Below are positions 1-8,227 of a stretch of 33,475 nucleotides of DNA, piece after piece. Under the pieces are notes generated by a model. That model was not told where the DNA came from, searched no databases, and worked only from the letters and a program-made list of their open reading frames with translations. The translations under genes and the position numbers were made by a program. The stretch's first letter is position 1. Each line of letters starts with the position of its first letter. The DNA comes from Oceanospirillales bacterium (GTDB taxonomy: Bacteria; Pseudomonadota; Gammaproteobacteria; Xanthomonadales; SZUA-36): NCBI GenBank assembly GCA_003233115.1, contig QIKV01000165.1:1-33475 (forward strand), in the 5' to 3' direction.

Positions 1-313
1 CCGGATCGATCAGTACCGGTATGGCACCTGCTTTGAACAGGGCAAAAAACATCACAAAAAACTCCAGCCCCGGTGTCAGCATCAACGCGCTGCGTGTGCC
101 GCGGCCGATACCGTATTCGATCAACCCGTGTGCGTATGCATCTGATAGCTCGTTAAGCGCCGAATAAGTGATCGAATCGTATTGCACCCGGCCGCCGTGT
201 TTCCCTACAGGATAGTGGAGCGCCACGCTGCTACCTTGCCGGGCGGCCTGCTTGACCAGCGCCGCTGCGATGTTACAAGTTTCGGGCCCGCTTGATGCCT
301 GATTAATCGGCAT
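1..313 (-). CDS. oleC: OleC, beta-lactone synthetase (AMP-dependent), N-terminal fragment
   Basis: The left edge cuts this gene; 104 N-terminal residues are visible (MPINQASSG to AIPVLIDP). The text resembles the N-terminal part of AMP-binding acyl-activating enzymes: ITYSALNELSDAYAHGLIEYGI followed by ALMLTPGLEFFVMFFALFKAGAIP, the usual region ahead of the ATP-binding core. Its ATG lies inside the last codons of oleB (11-base overlap), which suggests translational coupling. In the known pathway OleC uses ATP to convert a 2-alkyl-3-hydroxy acid into a cis-beta-lactone, which OleB decarboxylates. Identity depends mainly on the oleA-oleB context, since the catalytic part lies outside the window. 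A generic acyl-CoA synthetase is the alternative. Confidence 0.8.
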   Translation of the reverse strand, partial: MPINQASSGPETCNIAAALVKQAARQGSSVALHYPVGKHGGRVQYDSITYSALNELSDAYAHGLIEYGIGRGTRSALMLTPGLEFFVMFFALFKAGAIPVLIDP

Positions 314-1190
314 CAAGAAAGTCGCAGATGGCTCGGGTCGCTGCCGGTCCGGCGTCCTCCAGGACGTAATGACCGCAATCCGGATAACTGAGTACCTGTG
401 CTTGTGGGAAGATCTGTCGCCACCTGGCCAGAAAATGCAGGTCGAATACGAAATCTTTCTCTCCCCAGACCAGCAGGCAGGGTTTGCCGGAAAATTCTGT
501 TAGCCGGGCTTCAGTGGATGCCACAATTTCCCAGGCGGGATCCTTCGGTGCCAGCGGAATATCCTGCACGAAGCGTAAGGTTGCAATGCGGTTGGCCCAC
601 GAGTCGTACGGGCCGGTAAACGCCTTGCGTACCTCCTTACTGACGGGTTTTTCGAGTGCAACACGTGCAGCCAGCAGTGAAAATGCATTCAGCCCACGGA
701 CCAGCAGCGCACCCAGCGCAGTGTTGCGCACCAGCCACAGAGCTGCAGGGAATCTTTTTTCTTCGGGCATGGGAAATGCCGCTGTGTTGGTCACAACCAG
801 GCTGGCAATCTGCTCAGGCCGCTCGGCGGCCCAGCCAAATCCAATCATACCTCCCCAGTCATGCACGATCATGTGGATGGGTGTTGTGGGCTGCAAGTGC
901 GCCATCAAGGTGCCCAGATCAGAAATCCGTTGTGCCAGGGTGTATCGGTAGTGGGTATCACCGGGTTTGTCCGATAGACCGCAGCCGATATGATCCGGCA
1001 CGATACAGCGGTAACGGTCTCGCAGTGCCATGACCTGGTTGCGGTAGTAAAATGACCAGGTTGGGTTACCGTGTACCATCAACACCATGGGTGCATCCCG
1101 TGGACCCTCATCCAGGAAGTGCATGCGGTTACCGGCTATCTCGAGCCAGTGGGATTCGAATGGATAGAGTTTTTCAGGTGGCCGGAACAT
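303..1190 (-). CDS. oleB: OleB, alpha/beta hydrolase (beta-lactone decarboxylase)
   Basis: This 295-residue protein belongs to the haloalkane-dehalogenase-like branch of the alpha/beta hydrolases. HGNPTW (residues 40-45) forms the oxyanion region, VHDWGG carries the nucleophile Asp111, and DCGHYVLED carries the catalytic His274. An Asp nucleophile rather than Ser is typical of dehalogenases and of OleB. Placed between oleA and oleC on the same strand, it is best read as OleB, which removes CO2 from the beta-lactone made by OleC to give a cis-alkene. It starts 26 bases after the oleA stop and overlaps the oleC start. On sequence alone it could be called a haloalkane dehalogenase; the neighbours decide. 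Confidence 0.88.
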   Translation of the reverse strand: MFRPPEKLYPFESHWLEIAGNRMHFLDEGPRDAPMVLMVHGNPTWSFYYRNQVMALRDRYRCIVPDHIGCGLSDKPGDTHYRYTLAQRISDLGTLMAHLQPTTPIHMIVHDWGGMIGFGWAAERPEQIASLVVTNTAAFPMPEEKRFPAALWLVRNTALGALLVRGLNAFSLLAARVALEKPVSKEVRKAFTGPYDSWANRIATLRFVQDIPLAPKDPAWEIVASTEARLTEFSGKPCLLVWGEKDFVFDLHFLARWRQIFPQAQVLSYPDCGHYVLEDAGPAATRAICDFLDAD

Positions 1191-1216
1191 GTTACGTTCG
1201 ACAGGTTACTATGGTT

Positions 1217-2233
1217 TTACCAGACGACTTCTGCCATTGAGCAATTCAGTCCGGATCCGATACCCAGCAGCGCCACGCGATCACCGCGCACGATGTTGCC
1301 CATTTCAACGGCCTTGGCCAACGCGATGGGCACCGCAGCCGGCCCTATATTGCCAAGCTCAGGATAGATACGGAAGATTTTTTGCGGGTCCAGTCGCAGT
1401 CGCCGCATCAGGGAATCGATATGTGTTTTACCAATCTGGTGAATAATGAACTGATCCAGTTCATCGACCATCCAGCCGAGGACCTCACGGGCAGCCCCGA
1501 AAGTCCTGGTAGCCAGTTTCAGGCCTTCTGACATCAACACCCGGGTGTCGGTTACCATGCGGTCCATCTGGCCACAACAGAGATTGTTGAACTCCGTGGC
1601 TGAACGGGTCACGCTGCCCAGGTAACGATGGCCATCAGGCGCGAGGTCACGTCGCGTCATGACCATCGCAGCGGAACCTGAGCCCAGTGTCAAAGAGGCG
1701 AATTCCGCGCGGAACTGCGCCGCTCCCACATCGGGTTGCAGCAGGCGTTCAATGGTCGCTTCGGTTATGGGGCCGCTTGATTCACCATCTACCACCAGCG
1801 CATAGTTCACATCTTCACGTTCAAGCATTCGCGCAGCAATGTCCATGCCGTTCAAAAAAGCCAGGCAGGCATTGCCGACGTCAAAATTGATACAATTTTC
1901 ACTCAAACCGAGATTGCCGTGTACCAGGCATGCAGTTGAAGGCTCCAGGTAGTCCCGGCAGACCGATGTATTGATCAGCACGCCTATTTCGTTGCGGTCA
2001 ATTCCGGCTTCATCAATGGCCTTTTGTGCTGCCATGGTGGCGGCTTCGGAAGGCCGGGTGCCACTGTTCCAGAAGCGGCGGGCACTGATTCCGGAAATTT
2101 CTTCTAACAAACTGGCCCGGATGCGCAGACGTTTCATGGTTGGTTGCAAGCGTTCGCTAATTTGGGCAGTGGTGATTCTTACAGGCGCTTCAATTGCGGT
2201 AAGTGACTGTATAACAACGTTATCAAAAGGCAT
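1217..2233 (-). CDS. oleA: OleA, acyl-CoA head-to-head condensing thiolase-fold enzyme
   Basis: The protein (338 residues from the chosen start) is a KAS-III-like thiolase-fold enzyme. Visible OleA hallmarks are LINTSVCRDYLEPSTA with the conserved Glu, the catalytic Cys in GNACLAFLNGMDIAARML (Cys123 from this start), the His in FIIHQIG, the Asn in GNIGPAAVPI and the C-terminal GIGSGLNCSMAEVVW. It resembles the Xanthomonas OleA sequence as I recall it. OleA condenses two long-chain acyl-CoAs without decarboxylation to a 2-alkyl-3-keto acid in the cytoplasm. An in-frame ATG at 2278 would add 15 residues. I prefer 2233 because homologues begin near MPFDNV and because a TATAAT box ends only about 18 bases upstream of 2278. 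Neither start has a strong ribosome site. oleD is not in view and may follow oleC. Confidence 0.9.
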   Translation of the reverse strand: MPFDNVVIQSLTAIEAPVRITTAQISERLQPTMKRLRIRASLLEEISGISARRFWNSGTRPSEAATMAAQKAIDEAGIDRNEIGVLINTSVCRDYLEPSTACLVHGNLGLSENCINFDVGNACLAFLNGMDIAARMLEREDVNYALVVDGESSGPITEATIERLLQPDVGAAQFRAEFASLTLGSGSAAMVMTRRDLAPDGHRYLGSVTRSATEFNNLCCGQMDRMVTDTRVLMSEGLKLATRTFGAAREVLGWMVDELDQFIIHQIGKTHIDSLMRRLRLDPQKIFRIYPELGNIGPAAVPIALAKAVEMGNIVRGDRVALLGIGSGLNCSMAEVVW

Positions 2234-2295
2234 AGGTGTCCGGATGGGATAGGGGGTGATGGCTCGGAATTCAGGCATAAAAAGTTCAGTCCGCC

Positions 2296-2301
2296 ATTAT
2301 A
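2296..2301 (-). promoter_or_regulatory. Possible -10 box of the oleABC operon
   Basis: The minus strand reads GGGCTATAATGG, giving a perfect TATAAT ahead of oleA. No convincing TTGACA-like hexamer lies 16-18 bases upstream, so any promoter would be weak or need an activator. Initiation near 2289 would leave a leader of about 56 bases to the preferred ATG at 2233. The rest of the 234-base gap between oleA and the divergent gene at 2468 shows no clear feature to me. Confidence 0.4.
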
Positions 2302-2467
2302 GCCCAAGCGGGGTTGTGAGGCTATGAGGCCGGGTAATGGCGCGACATGGTACCTGTCAGGACAACTATGGTTTAGACTGATTCCATCGTTGAGTCAGGG
2401 AGAAAGTGAGCGGGGCCGGTTTATGCTTGCCGGGTCCGGGGACAGCAGCGGCGAGCAGGATTGAGCA

Positions 2468-3208
2468 GTGACTAAAGCAGATCAAATTATCGGGCCGGAT
2501 TCGTTCAGCCCGCGTCAGCTACCGATGCGCCAGCTTGCCAAGCCACAGGGCGATGTTGTGCATTTGTGGCACCTGGATTTTAACCGTTTGTCAAATCCGT
2601 TGAATCCCGCTGAAGCAGCCCAGGCCAGCGATCTGTCGGTCGTACAGTTACGCGCGATCAGGCGGTTCTACCTGCGTTTATTGCTCGGTGCCTATCTTGG
2701 GCTGCCGGGCAAAGACGTTCATATCAACCGCAGGATAAAGGGCAGGCCCGAACTGGCTATTTCCCAGGCGCAAGGTGAGCTGGATTTCAGCGTGGCCCGC
2801 AGCAGTGGCTGCTACCTGATCGGCATCAGCAGCGGGGCTGCTATCGGTGTTGACCTGGAAGTCGCAACACGTCGTGCCGGTAAACCCCTGGCGCTGGCAA
2901 GACGGTATTTCAGCAAGCAGGAGACCGCCGCCCTGTCTGCGCTTGGAGCGGAAGAACTACACCGGGCGTTTGTGCATACCTGGGCATGCAAGGAAGCCAT
3001 CGTGAAGGCAAGCGGCATGGGTATAGCCAACCAACTGTGCCGTTTTAGCGTCAATACCAACCCCGCCAGCCGTCCGGGTGTGCTGGACATGCTTGATGAT
3101 GACCATGCTGCCTGGCGTTTGGCCATGGCCAGGCCGGCCGACGACGCAATTGCCGCTGTGGCTGTTCGCCAGGGTGGAATTAAATTGCAGGGCTTCAGCC
3201 TTTCATAA
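2468..3208 (+). CDS. 4'-phosphopantetheinyl transferase, Sfp/AcpT type
   Basis: This 246-residue protein has the Sfp-superfamily signatures: IGVDLE with metal-binding Asp129 and Glu131, and WACKEAIVKASG (residues 172-183) with the Trp, Lys175, Glu176 and Lys180 pattern. Such enzymes move phosphopantetheine from CoA onto a Ser of carrier proteins. The region that normally reads FNLSHS, where the His contacts CoA, is FSVARS here, an unusual substitution. The start is GTG at 2468 with AGGA seven bases upstream; no ATG fits better. The gene stands alone, divergent from oleA, and its last 14 bases overlap the convergent metallopeptidase gene. Its carrier-protein partner is not in the window. OleA uses acyl-CoA, so it does not obviously need this enzyme. 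Confidence 0.85.
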   Translation: MTKADQIIGPDSFSPRQLPMRQLAKPQGDVVHLWHLDFNRLSNPLNPAEAAQASDLSVVQLRAIRRFYLRLLLGAYLGLPGKDVHINRRIKGRPELAISQAQGELDFSVARSSGCYLIGISSGAAIGVDLEVATRRAGKPLALARRYFSKQETAALSALGAEELHRAFVHTWACKEAIVKASGMGIANQLCRFSVNTNPASRPGVLDMLDDDHAAWRLAMARPADDAIAAVAVRQGGIKLQGFSLS

Positions 3209-4613
3209 TCGAAGTACGCACCGTCGCCAGCGGTGCAGTATCGATCAAACTGACCCGGTTGTGTCCGGTATCGACCCCGAGATACTCCCAGGTAGAGCGC
3301 ATATCCGGGAAACTCTCAGCATGCACATGCTGGTCGTACAGGGAGGAGAATATGTGCGTCCCCGTCAGCTCATCAAGTTGTGCGAACATTTCTGTTGCAC
3401 GCCAGGTTTTTCCGTTTTCCATGCAGCAGTGCGACAGGGACTTCAGTGCCGTGTCCAGTGATTGCCGACCACCGCTGGTTTTGCGCAATTGCATATCGGC
3501 CTGCAACATCAAGGCAGCACCGGACCAGTAAACCCGCATGGTCGAGCGCCACCCTTGCTGGGTCGCCTGTTCCAGAGACCCGCCATGGGTGCCTTTTTTG
3601 CCCCGCTGGAAACCTTCATAAAGTTTCTGCCAGGCTTGTGTTTCGGTCAGGCGTCCATTGCGCGCCCGCAGCACGTTCTGGTAATACGATGCCAGGCCCT
3701 CGGATAGCCAGCGGTCGTGGCTGGATATGTAGGGAAACAGCATATGGCTGAACTCATGCGTTGCGGTCCAGTCGCTGGTGAGCTCTTCCAGTGGCCGATT
3801 TTCGTCAACCAGCAACACGGCTGCGAGTCCACCGCCGCGGATGACCTGGGCCCCGAGGATAGCTTGTCGCCTTTGACCAACCGGTATGACCAGGACTTGC
3901 GGCTGTGGTTGTGGAAAACTGCCAAACACCGAGGTTACGGCAAGTACGGATTCCTTTATCCAGAGCCTGAATTTTTCAAGCTGGTCATCAGACAGGTCTC
4001 CCGGAGCGGCCAGTCTGATGCGGGCCCCCGGAACCTCAATGGTCTGCACTTCAAACCGGCCTATCGCAATTCTCGATTCCCACGTTGCCGGCGTGTTATC
4101 AGGCCGGTAGCTCGTATAGGCAGCGGTGCTGTCAAGCATCGCCCACGGGGTGGAAAACGACCTGTCTGCGGGCAGCGTGACCCTGACGAGTAAATCCCTG
4201 TCCCGTGGGCCTCTCCAGAACCACAGGTCGGCACTCATCACCAGATCTGAGCCCCTTTGCAGAATAAGCTGGTGATCCTTCCTGTTCAGTGCGGAGCGAA
4301 AATCACTTTGCCAGCGGATGCAGGCATTGTCCGGCAGTGCTGGCAAACGGATCTCCCCGTGGCGCCCGGATATTTTGAGTCTGCTGTGGGCAAGGTAAAT
4401 TCCATCAGACCAGTCGTCTGCCTGGGGGTTTCTATACAGGTACCGGGGGGCCTCACCGTCGAAACACAGGTTGACACTGACCTCGCTGAGATCATCGGCA
4501 AATTCAGCGGTTAACAGATCGGCCGCTTCTGCCTGCTGCATGCCTGGCAGAAAAAGCCAGGCAACTGAGAGTCCTTGTATGATGCCTTTATGCTTTATTA
4601 ATGCCCTTATCAT
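3195..4613 (-). CDS. Exported HExxH metallopeptidase-like protein
   Basis: I do not recognise a named family for this 472-residue protein. The N-terminus has a basic stretch, a hydrophobic core (GLSVAWLFLPGM) and a plausible signal-peptidase site after QQAEA near residue 30, so it is probably exported. Residues 286-290 are HEFSH, a zinc-binding HExxH, followed after 14 residues by Glu305 in WLSEGLASYYQ. This is the gluzincin arrangement of M1-like peptidases, with a shorter spacing than the 18 residues usual in M1. The first 230 residues look like a beta-rich module ahead of the catalytic domain. It follows the PlsC-like gene on the same strand after 86 bases and ends convergently with the phosphopantetheinyl transferase gene. 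Peptidase activity is inferred; the substrate is unknown. Confidence 0.72.
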   Translation of the reverse strand: MIRALIKHKGIIQGLSVAWLFLPGMQQAEAADLLTAEFADDLSEVSVNLCFDGEAPRYLYRNPQADDWSDGIYLAHSRLKISGRHGEIRLPALPDNACIRWQSDFRSALNRKDHQLILQRGSDLVMSADLWFWRGPRDRDLLVRVTLPADRSFSTPWAMLDSTAAYTSYRPDNTPATWESRIAIGRFEVQTIEVPGARIRLAAPGDLSDDQLEKFRLWIKESVLAVTSVFGSFPQPQPQVLVIPVGQRRQAILGAQVIRGGGLAAVLLVDENRPLEELTSDWTATHEFSHMLFPYISSHDRWLSEGLASYYQNVLRARNGRLTETQAWQKLYEGFQRGKKGTHGGSLEQATQQGWRSTMRVYWSGAALMLQADMQLRKTSGGRQSLDTALKSLSHCCMENGKTWRATEMFAQLDELTGTHIFSSLYDQHVHAESFPDMRSTWEYLGVDTGHNRVSLIDTAPLATVRTSIMKG

Positions 4614-4699
4614 GCCTCGCCCGGAAGTGGAAATTACACGCTGGTCGAAAACATGACCTGAAAACCACCCGAATAATCACAGGCGATTCAGCGGTGGGG

Positions 4700-5266
4700 T
4701 CACACGCGCTTGTGCTGCAATTGGATCAGGCTCTCGTTTTCCGGGTTCTTGCCGTGTTTGTTTTTGTAGTACTCACGGATCACTTTGAAGTCTGCTTCAA
4801 TATCATCGCCGGGATAAAAAGTGCTGTGGACACCCACCTGCTTTTTGCCGAAATCCAGATAGCCCAGCGCGATGGGCACGTTAGCCGTCCTGGCGATGTG
4901 GTAAAAGCCGGTCTTCCAGTGGTCGGTCTTGCTGCGGGTGCCTTCGGGAGCCAGCGCGAAGACCAGATGTTCGGAATTTTCAAACAAGTCTGCGATCTGC
5001 TGGATAAGATGCAGGCTGTGCTCCCGATCCACAGGTATACCGCCAAGCGTGCGAAAAAACCAGCCAAAGGGCCAATGAAAAATGGTGTGCTTGCCGATCC
5101 AGTGAACATCCAGCTTGACAGCCTTTACTGCCATGATACCGAGCGGGAAATCCCAGTTACTGGTATGTGGGGCGGCAATGATGACGTACTTTTTTACGTC
5201 CGGAAAATTTGCATGGATTTCCCAGCCGAGGGCAGTGAGTAGCCACTTGGACAGGTGGGCAAGCAT
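4700..5266 (-). CDS. Small PlsC-like glycerolphosphate acyltransferase family protein
   Basis: This 188-residue protein has the acyltransferase blocks in order: HTSNWD (residues 34-39), matching H(X4)D, GGIPVDRE near residue 75, and LAPEGTRSK near residue 106. These match the 1-acylglycerol-3-phosphate acyltransferase superfamily, but the protein is shorter than PlsC (about 245 residues) and lacks a strong N-terminal membrane helix, so it may be peripheral. The HTSNWD variant is common in a poorly characterised subgroup that is often annotated simply as acyltransferase. It begins seven bases after the ubiB stop and probably shares the ubi transcript. The acyl acceptor is unknown. It is distinct from the longer acyltransferase at 22903-23667. 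Confidence 0.82.
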   Translation of the reverse strand: MLAHLSKWLLTALGWEIHANFPDVKKYVIIAAPHTSNWDFPLGIMAVKAVKLDVHWIGKHTIFHWPFGWFFRTLGGIPVDREHSLHLIQQIADLFENSEHLVFALAPEGTRSKTDHWKTGFYHIARTANVPIALGYLDFGKKQVGVHSTFYPGDDIEADFKVIREYYKNKHGKNPENESLIQLQHKRV

Positions 5267-5273
5267 AAACGCG

Positions 5274-6938
5274 TCATCTAAGTGATTTAATGATCAACCA
5301 GCCACCAATGGCCAGCAAGATGATACCGGGAACAGAGTACCCCCACAGAAACCATGGGCCGGTTTCCAGGGCGGTCAGAATGGCGCCGGAAATGCTCAAT
5401 GAACCCCCAGCCAGGGCCTGCGAGGTTTTATGGCGTGAGGCGATCTGTTCGCGCTCCAGGTCGGCAGTATCCCTGGGCATGTTACCTGGTGGCTGCCCGC
5501 TGTTGGCTCTGACCAGGATGTTGTGTGCCAGGCCGCGAATTTCCGGGGCCTGTGCCAGCCAGCGGGGCAGATTTTCACGCATCTCCCGGAAAAATTTATC
5601 CGGGCTGTTTTTCTTTTTGATGATAGCCTCAAGCTCGGGTCTGGAAACTGCCCAGATATCCAGTTCGGGGTCGAGTTGGCGGCCCAGACCTTCAATGTTC
5701 AACAGGGTTTTCTGCAGCATTAGTAATTGCGGTTGAATGGTCAGTTCAAATTGGCGGGCCACCGAGAACAGGTCAAACAATAATTTTCCGAAGGACACTT
5801 CGTTCATTGGCCGGGTAAAATTGGGCTCGCCCACAGTCCGTACCGCGGCTTCCAGCTCGTCGACGCGAGTATTTGCGGGCACCCAGCCGGCTTCGATGTG
5901 TAGCGTGGCCACCCGCCGGTAGTCCTTATTGAACAAGGCCATGAAATTCTCGGAAATGTAGTACAGATCCTTGGGTGGCAGGCTGGCAACAATGCCAAAA
6001 TCCATGGCGATAAACGTAGGGTCATCCGGATTGGAAGCATCCACCAGGATATTGCCGGGGTGCATATCGGCGTGGAACAGGTTGTCGCGGAAAACCTGGG
6101 TATAAAAGACATGCACACCCAGTCGCGCAAGCTTTTTCAGGTTGACGCCGTGCTCACGCAAACCTTCGATATCACCGATAGGAAGCCCCGACACGCGTTC
6201 CATGACCATCACCCGCTGCTTGCACCACTGCCAGTACACTTCCGGTATATACAAGTCGTGTGAACCTTCAAAATTACGCCGTAAAATGGAGGCGTTTGCT
6301 GCTTCGCGCTGCATATCGAGCTCGTTGAATACCACCGTTTCAAACTCGCGCACCACCTCAAGTGGGCGCACATTGGCACCACCTTGAACGAAATTCTGCA
6401 TGAGCTTGCCTGCCAGTCGTGCGATGGTCTTGAGCAGGTCAATATCCTTGCGTAGTTGCTTGTCAATGCCGGGACGCACGACCTTGACCACTGCTTCACG
6501 GCCATCGTGCAGCGTGGCCGGGTGAACCTGGGCAATGGATGCTGAAGCCAAAGGCGTGGTGTCAAAAGATGCAAATACTTCATCGACTGGTTTACCCAGC
6601 GCCTTTTCAATAATTTCCCGCGCTTCCTCGCCCGGGAAGGGGGGCACCTGATCCTGCAGCAGGGCCAGTTCGTCAGCAATATCTGTGGGTAACAAATCCC
6701 GGCGGGTAGACAGTATCTGTCCGAACTTAACGTATACCGGGCCAAGGTCCTGCAGCGCCAGGCGTAGCCGTTCACCCCGTGGCAAGTTGGATAAATCTTT
6801 ACCTGCCGGTATGAATACACGTAACCAGCGGATTGGAGCGGGCAGTTGGGCCGTATTGAACAGATTGTCCAGACGGTAACGTTTCAGGATGACACCGATG
6901 TGCCAGACCCGCAAAAACTGGCGTGAACTGCTGCTCAT
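5274..6938 (-). CDS. ubiB: UbiB, atypical kinase/ATPase for ubiquinone biosynthesis
   Basis: The 554 residues match the length of UbiB. The ABC1/UbiB signatures are present: the KxGQ motif as KFGQILSTRRDLLP (residues 71-84), the alanine-rich loop ASASIAQVH (about 131-139) that replaces the P-loop, the VVKVVRPGI lysine strand, and DMHPGNILVD with AMDFGIV for the catalytic and metal-binding segments. Two hydrophobic segments at the C-terminus (after about residue 505) anchor it in the inner membrane. UbiB is an ATPase that helps extract or handle ubiquinone precursors for the Ubi complex. Its ATG overlaps the ubiJ stop as ATGA, so translation is probably coupled in an ubiE-ubiJ-ubiB operon. Confidence 0.97.
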   Translation of the reverse strand: MSSSSRQFLRVWHIGVILKRYRLDNLFNTAQLPAPIRWLRVFIPAGKDLSNLPRGERLRLALQDLGPVYVKFGQILSTRRDLLPTDIADELALLQDQVPPFPGEEAREIIEKALGKPVDEVFASFDTTPLASASIAQVHPATLHDGREAVVKVVRPGIDKQLRKDIDLLKTIARLAGKLMQNFVQGGANVRPLEVVREFETVVFNELDMQREAANASILRRNFEGSHDLYIPEVYWQWCKQRVMVMERVSGLPIGDIEGLREHGVNLKKLARLGVHVFYTQVFRDNLFHADMHPGNILVDASNPDDPTFIAMDFGIVASLPPKDLYYISENFMALFNKDYRRVATLHIEAGWVPANTRVDELEAAVRTVGEPNFTRPMNEVSFGKLLFDLFSVARQFELTIQPQLLMLQKTLLNIEGLGRQLDPELDIWAVSRPELEAIIKKKNSPDKFFREMRENLPRWLAQAPEIRGLAHNILVRANSGQPPGNMPRDTADLEREQIASRHKTSQALAGGSLSISGAILTALETGPWFLWGYSVPGIILLAIGGWLIIKSLR

Positions 6939-7450
6939 GGGTTGTTGTCTTTCATGAAGTCAGTCAGCATTTTGCCGGCCGTTCGTGCTGTCTCCCGGGC
7001 TGTCTCGACACCCTGGCGGATGCCCTGCGCGGCCTGGTACCCGGCTGTATCGCCAAGCATACCGGTGAGCGGTCCCTCCCAGTCCGGTTCCAGCTTGCTG
7101 AATATTCGCTCCAGGTCGCGGGCCAGGTTGGCGTCTCCATTGATTTGCACCTTCGCGTCCGCTAAGCCCCAATCAACGTCTTCCGGTTCTGCCATGGAAA
7201 ACAAGGCCACTGGCGTACCACTGATAACGGTATCCGGAGTCGCGTCTGCGTCCAGGCCTACGTGCACCACACCATATTTGAAGGTAAAAAACAGCGTGAT
7301 GTTCAGCCCTTCAAGATCCAGTTGCAACAAACGGCCTTCCAGTTTTTTGACCCTTGCTGGAGATTCTTTATCCAACTGTAAAACCTGGTTGATGGCGGTT
7401 TCAAGCGCCAGCGCCAGCATACCGGGCAAGGGGGTTTTATAGTCAGCCAT
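6935..7450 (-). CDS. ubiJ: UbiJ, SCP2-domain ubiquinone biosynthesis accessory factor
   Basis: The 171-residue product ([12 protein letters not shown]...) sits between ubiE and ubiB, where ubiJ lies in other gammaproteobacteria. The N-terminal half has SCP2-like sequence ([14 protein letters not shown], then [25 protein letters not shown]), a fold that binds hydrophobic ligands. The C-terminal half is amphipathic and helical, which fits a role in organising the Ubi metabolon. I chose the ATG at 7450, which overlaps the ubiE stop by eight bases. A start at 7471 would add MRFTVVI inside the ubiE coding end and looks spurious. UbiJ has no known enzymatic activity; it supports O2-dependent ubiquinone synthesis together with UbiK. 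Confidence 0.9.
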   Translation of the reverse strand: MADYKTPLPGMLALALETAINQVLQLDKESPARVKKLEGRLLQLDLEGLNITLFFTFKYGVVHVGLDADATPDTVISGTPVALFSMAEPEDVDWGLADAKVQINGDANLARDLERIFSKLEPDWEGPLTGMLGDTAGYQAAQGIRQGVETARETARTAGKMLTDFMKDNNP

Positions 7451-8213
7451 GATAACCACTGTGAATCGCAACGATGCCGCCGGTCATGTTGTGGTAGGTG
7501 ACATTGCTGAAACCGGCATCTTCCAGCATGCCGGCAAGTTCATCCTGGCCAGGGTGTTTGCGGATGCTTTCGGCCAGGTAGCGATAACTATCTTCATCAT
7601 CGGCAATGAGCTTGCCCAGCCGGGGCAAAATACCAAATGAGTAGGTATCATATATTTTCTTCAGACCGGCGAATTCTACTTTTGAGAATTCCAGGATCAG
7701 TGCTCTTCCGCCGGGCTTGAGAACACGAAACATTTCTTTCAGAGCAGCGGGTTGGTCGGTAACGTTACGCAGCCCGAAGGCAATGGTTACGGCATCAAAG
7801 CCGGCGTCTGCAAAGGGCAGTTGCTCTGCATTGGCCAGGGAATACTTGATGTTGCCCACCAACCCACGATCTTCCATGCGCTGGCGGCCGATGGCCAGCA
7901 TGGCTTCATTGATGTCACTCAGCACGACGCTGCCGTGTACGCCAACCTGTTTGCTCATCAAGGCTGCAATATCGCCGGTGCCACCGGCAAGATCCAGTAC
8001 CCGCTGGCCTGGCTGGATGCCGCTGATGGCGATGAAATGGCGCTTCCATAAGCGATGTACGCCCAATGACATCAGGTCATTCATCAGGTCGTACTTACCG
8101 GCCACGGATTCAAATACGTCGTGTACCAGCCGGGTTTTTTCTGCGACTGCCACATCCTGGTAGCCAAAATGCGTGGTACTGCTTTTTTTGGTTTTGTGGT
8201 CTACGTTGTGCAT
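7443..8213 (-). CDS. ubiE: UbiE, demethylmenaquinone / 2-methoxy-benzoquinol C-methyltransferase
   Basis: This 256-residue class I SAM methyltransferase contains HFGYQDV near the start, [17 protein letters not shown], the SAM-binding [12 protein letters not shown] and AFGLRNVTD. All are UbiE/MenG signatures. It performs the C-methylation step of ubiquinone (and, where present, menaquinone) synthesis. The ATG at 8213 ([10 protein letters not shown]) gives the family length. An upstream ATG at 8282 is open, but its extra 23 residues are encoded by the REP doublet, so I reject it. The gene is the first of ubiE-ubiJ-ubiB and overlaps ubiJ. Confidence 0.96.
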   Translation of the reverse strand: MHNVDHKTKKSSTTHFGYQDVAVAEKTRLVHDVFESVAGKYDLMNDLMSLGVHRLWKRHFIAISGIQPGQRVLDLAGGTGDIAALMSKQVGVHGSVVLSDINEAMLAIGRQRMEDRGLVGNIKYSLANAEQLPFADAGFDAVTIAFGLRNVTDQPAALKEMFRVLKPGGRALILEFSKVEFAGLKKIYDTYSFGILPRLGKLIADDEDSYRYLAESIRKHPGQDELAGMLEDAGFSNVTYHNMTGGIVAIHSGYHG

Positions 8214-8227
8214 CGGCCTATTGTACC

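Noticed and set aside
303-1190. Haloalkane dehalogenase
   Set aside because: The Asp nucleophile and fold fit, but the position between oleA and oleC makes OleB far more likely.
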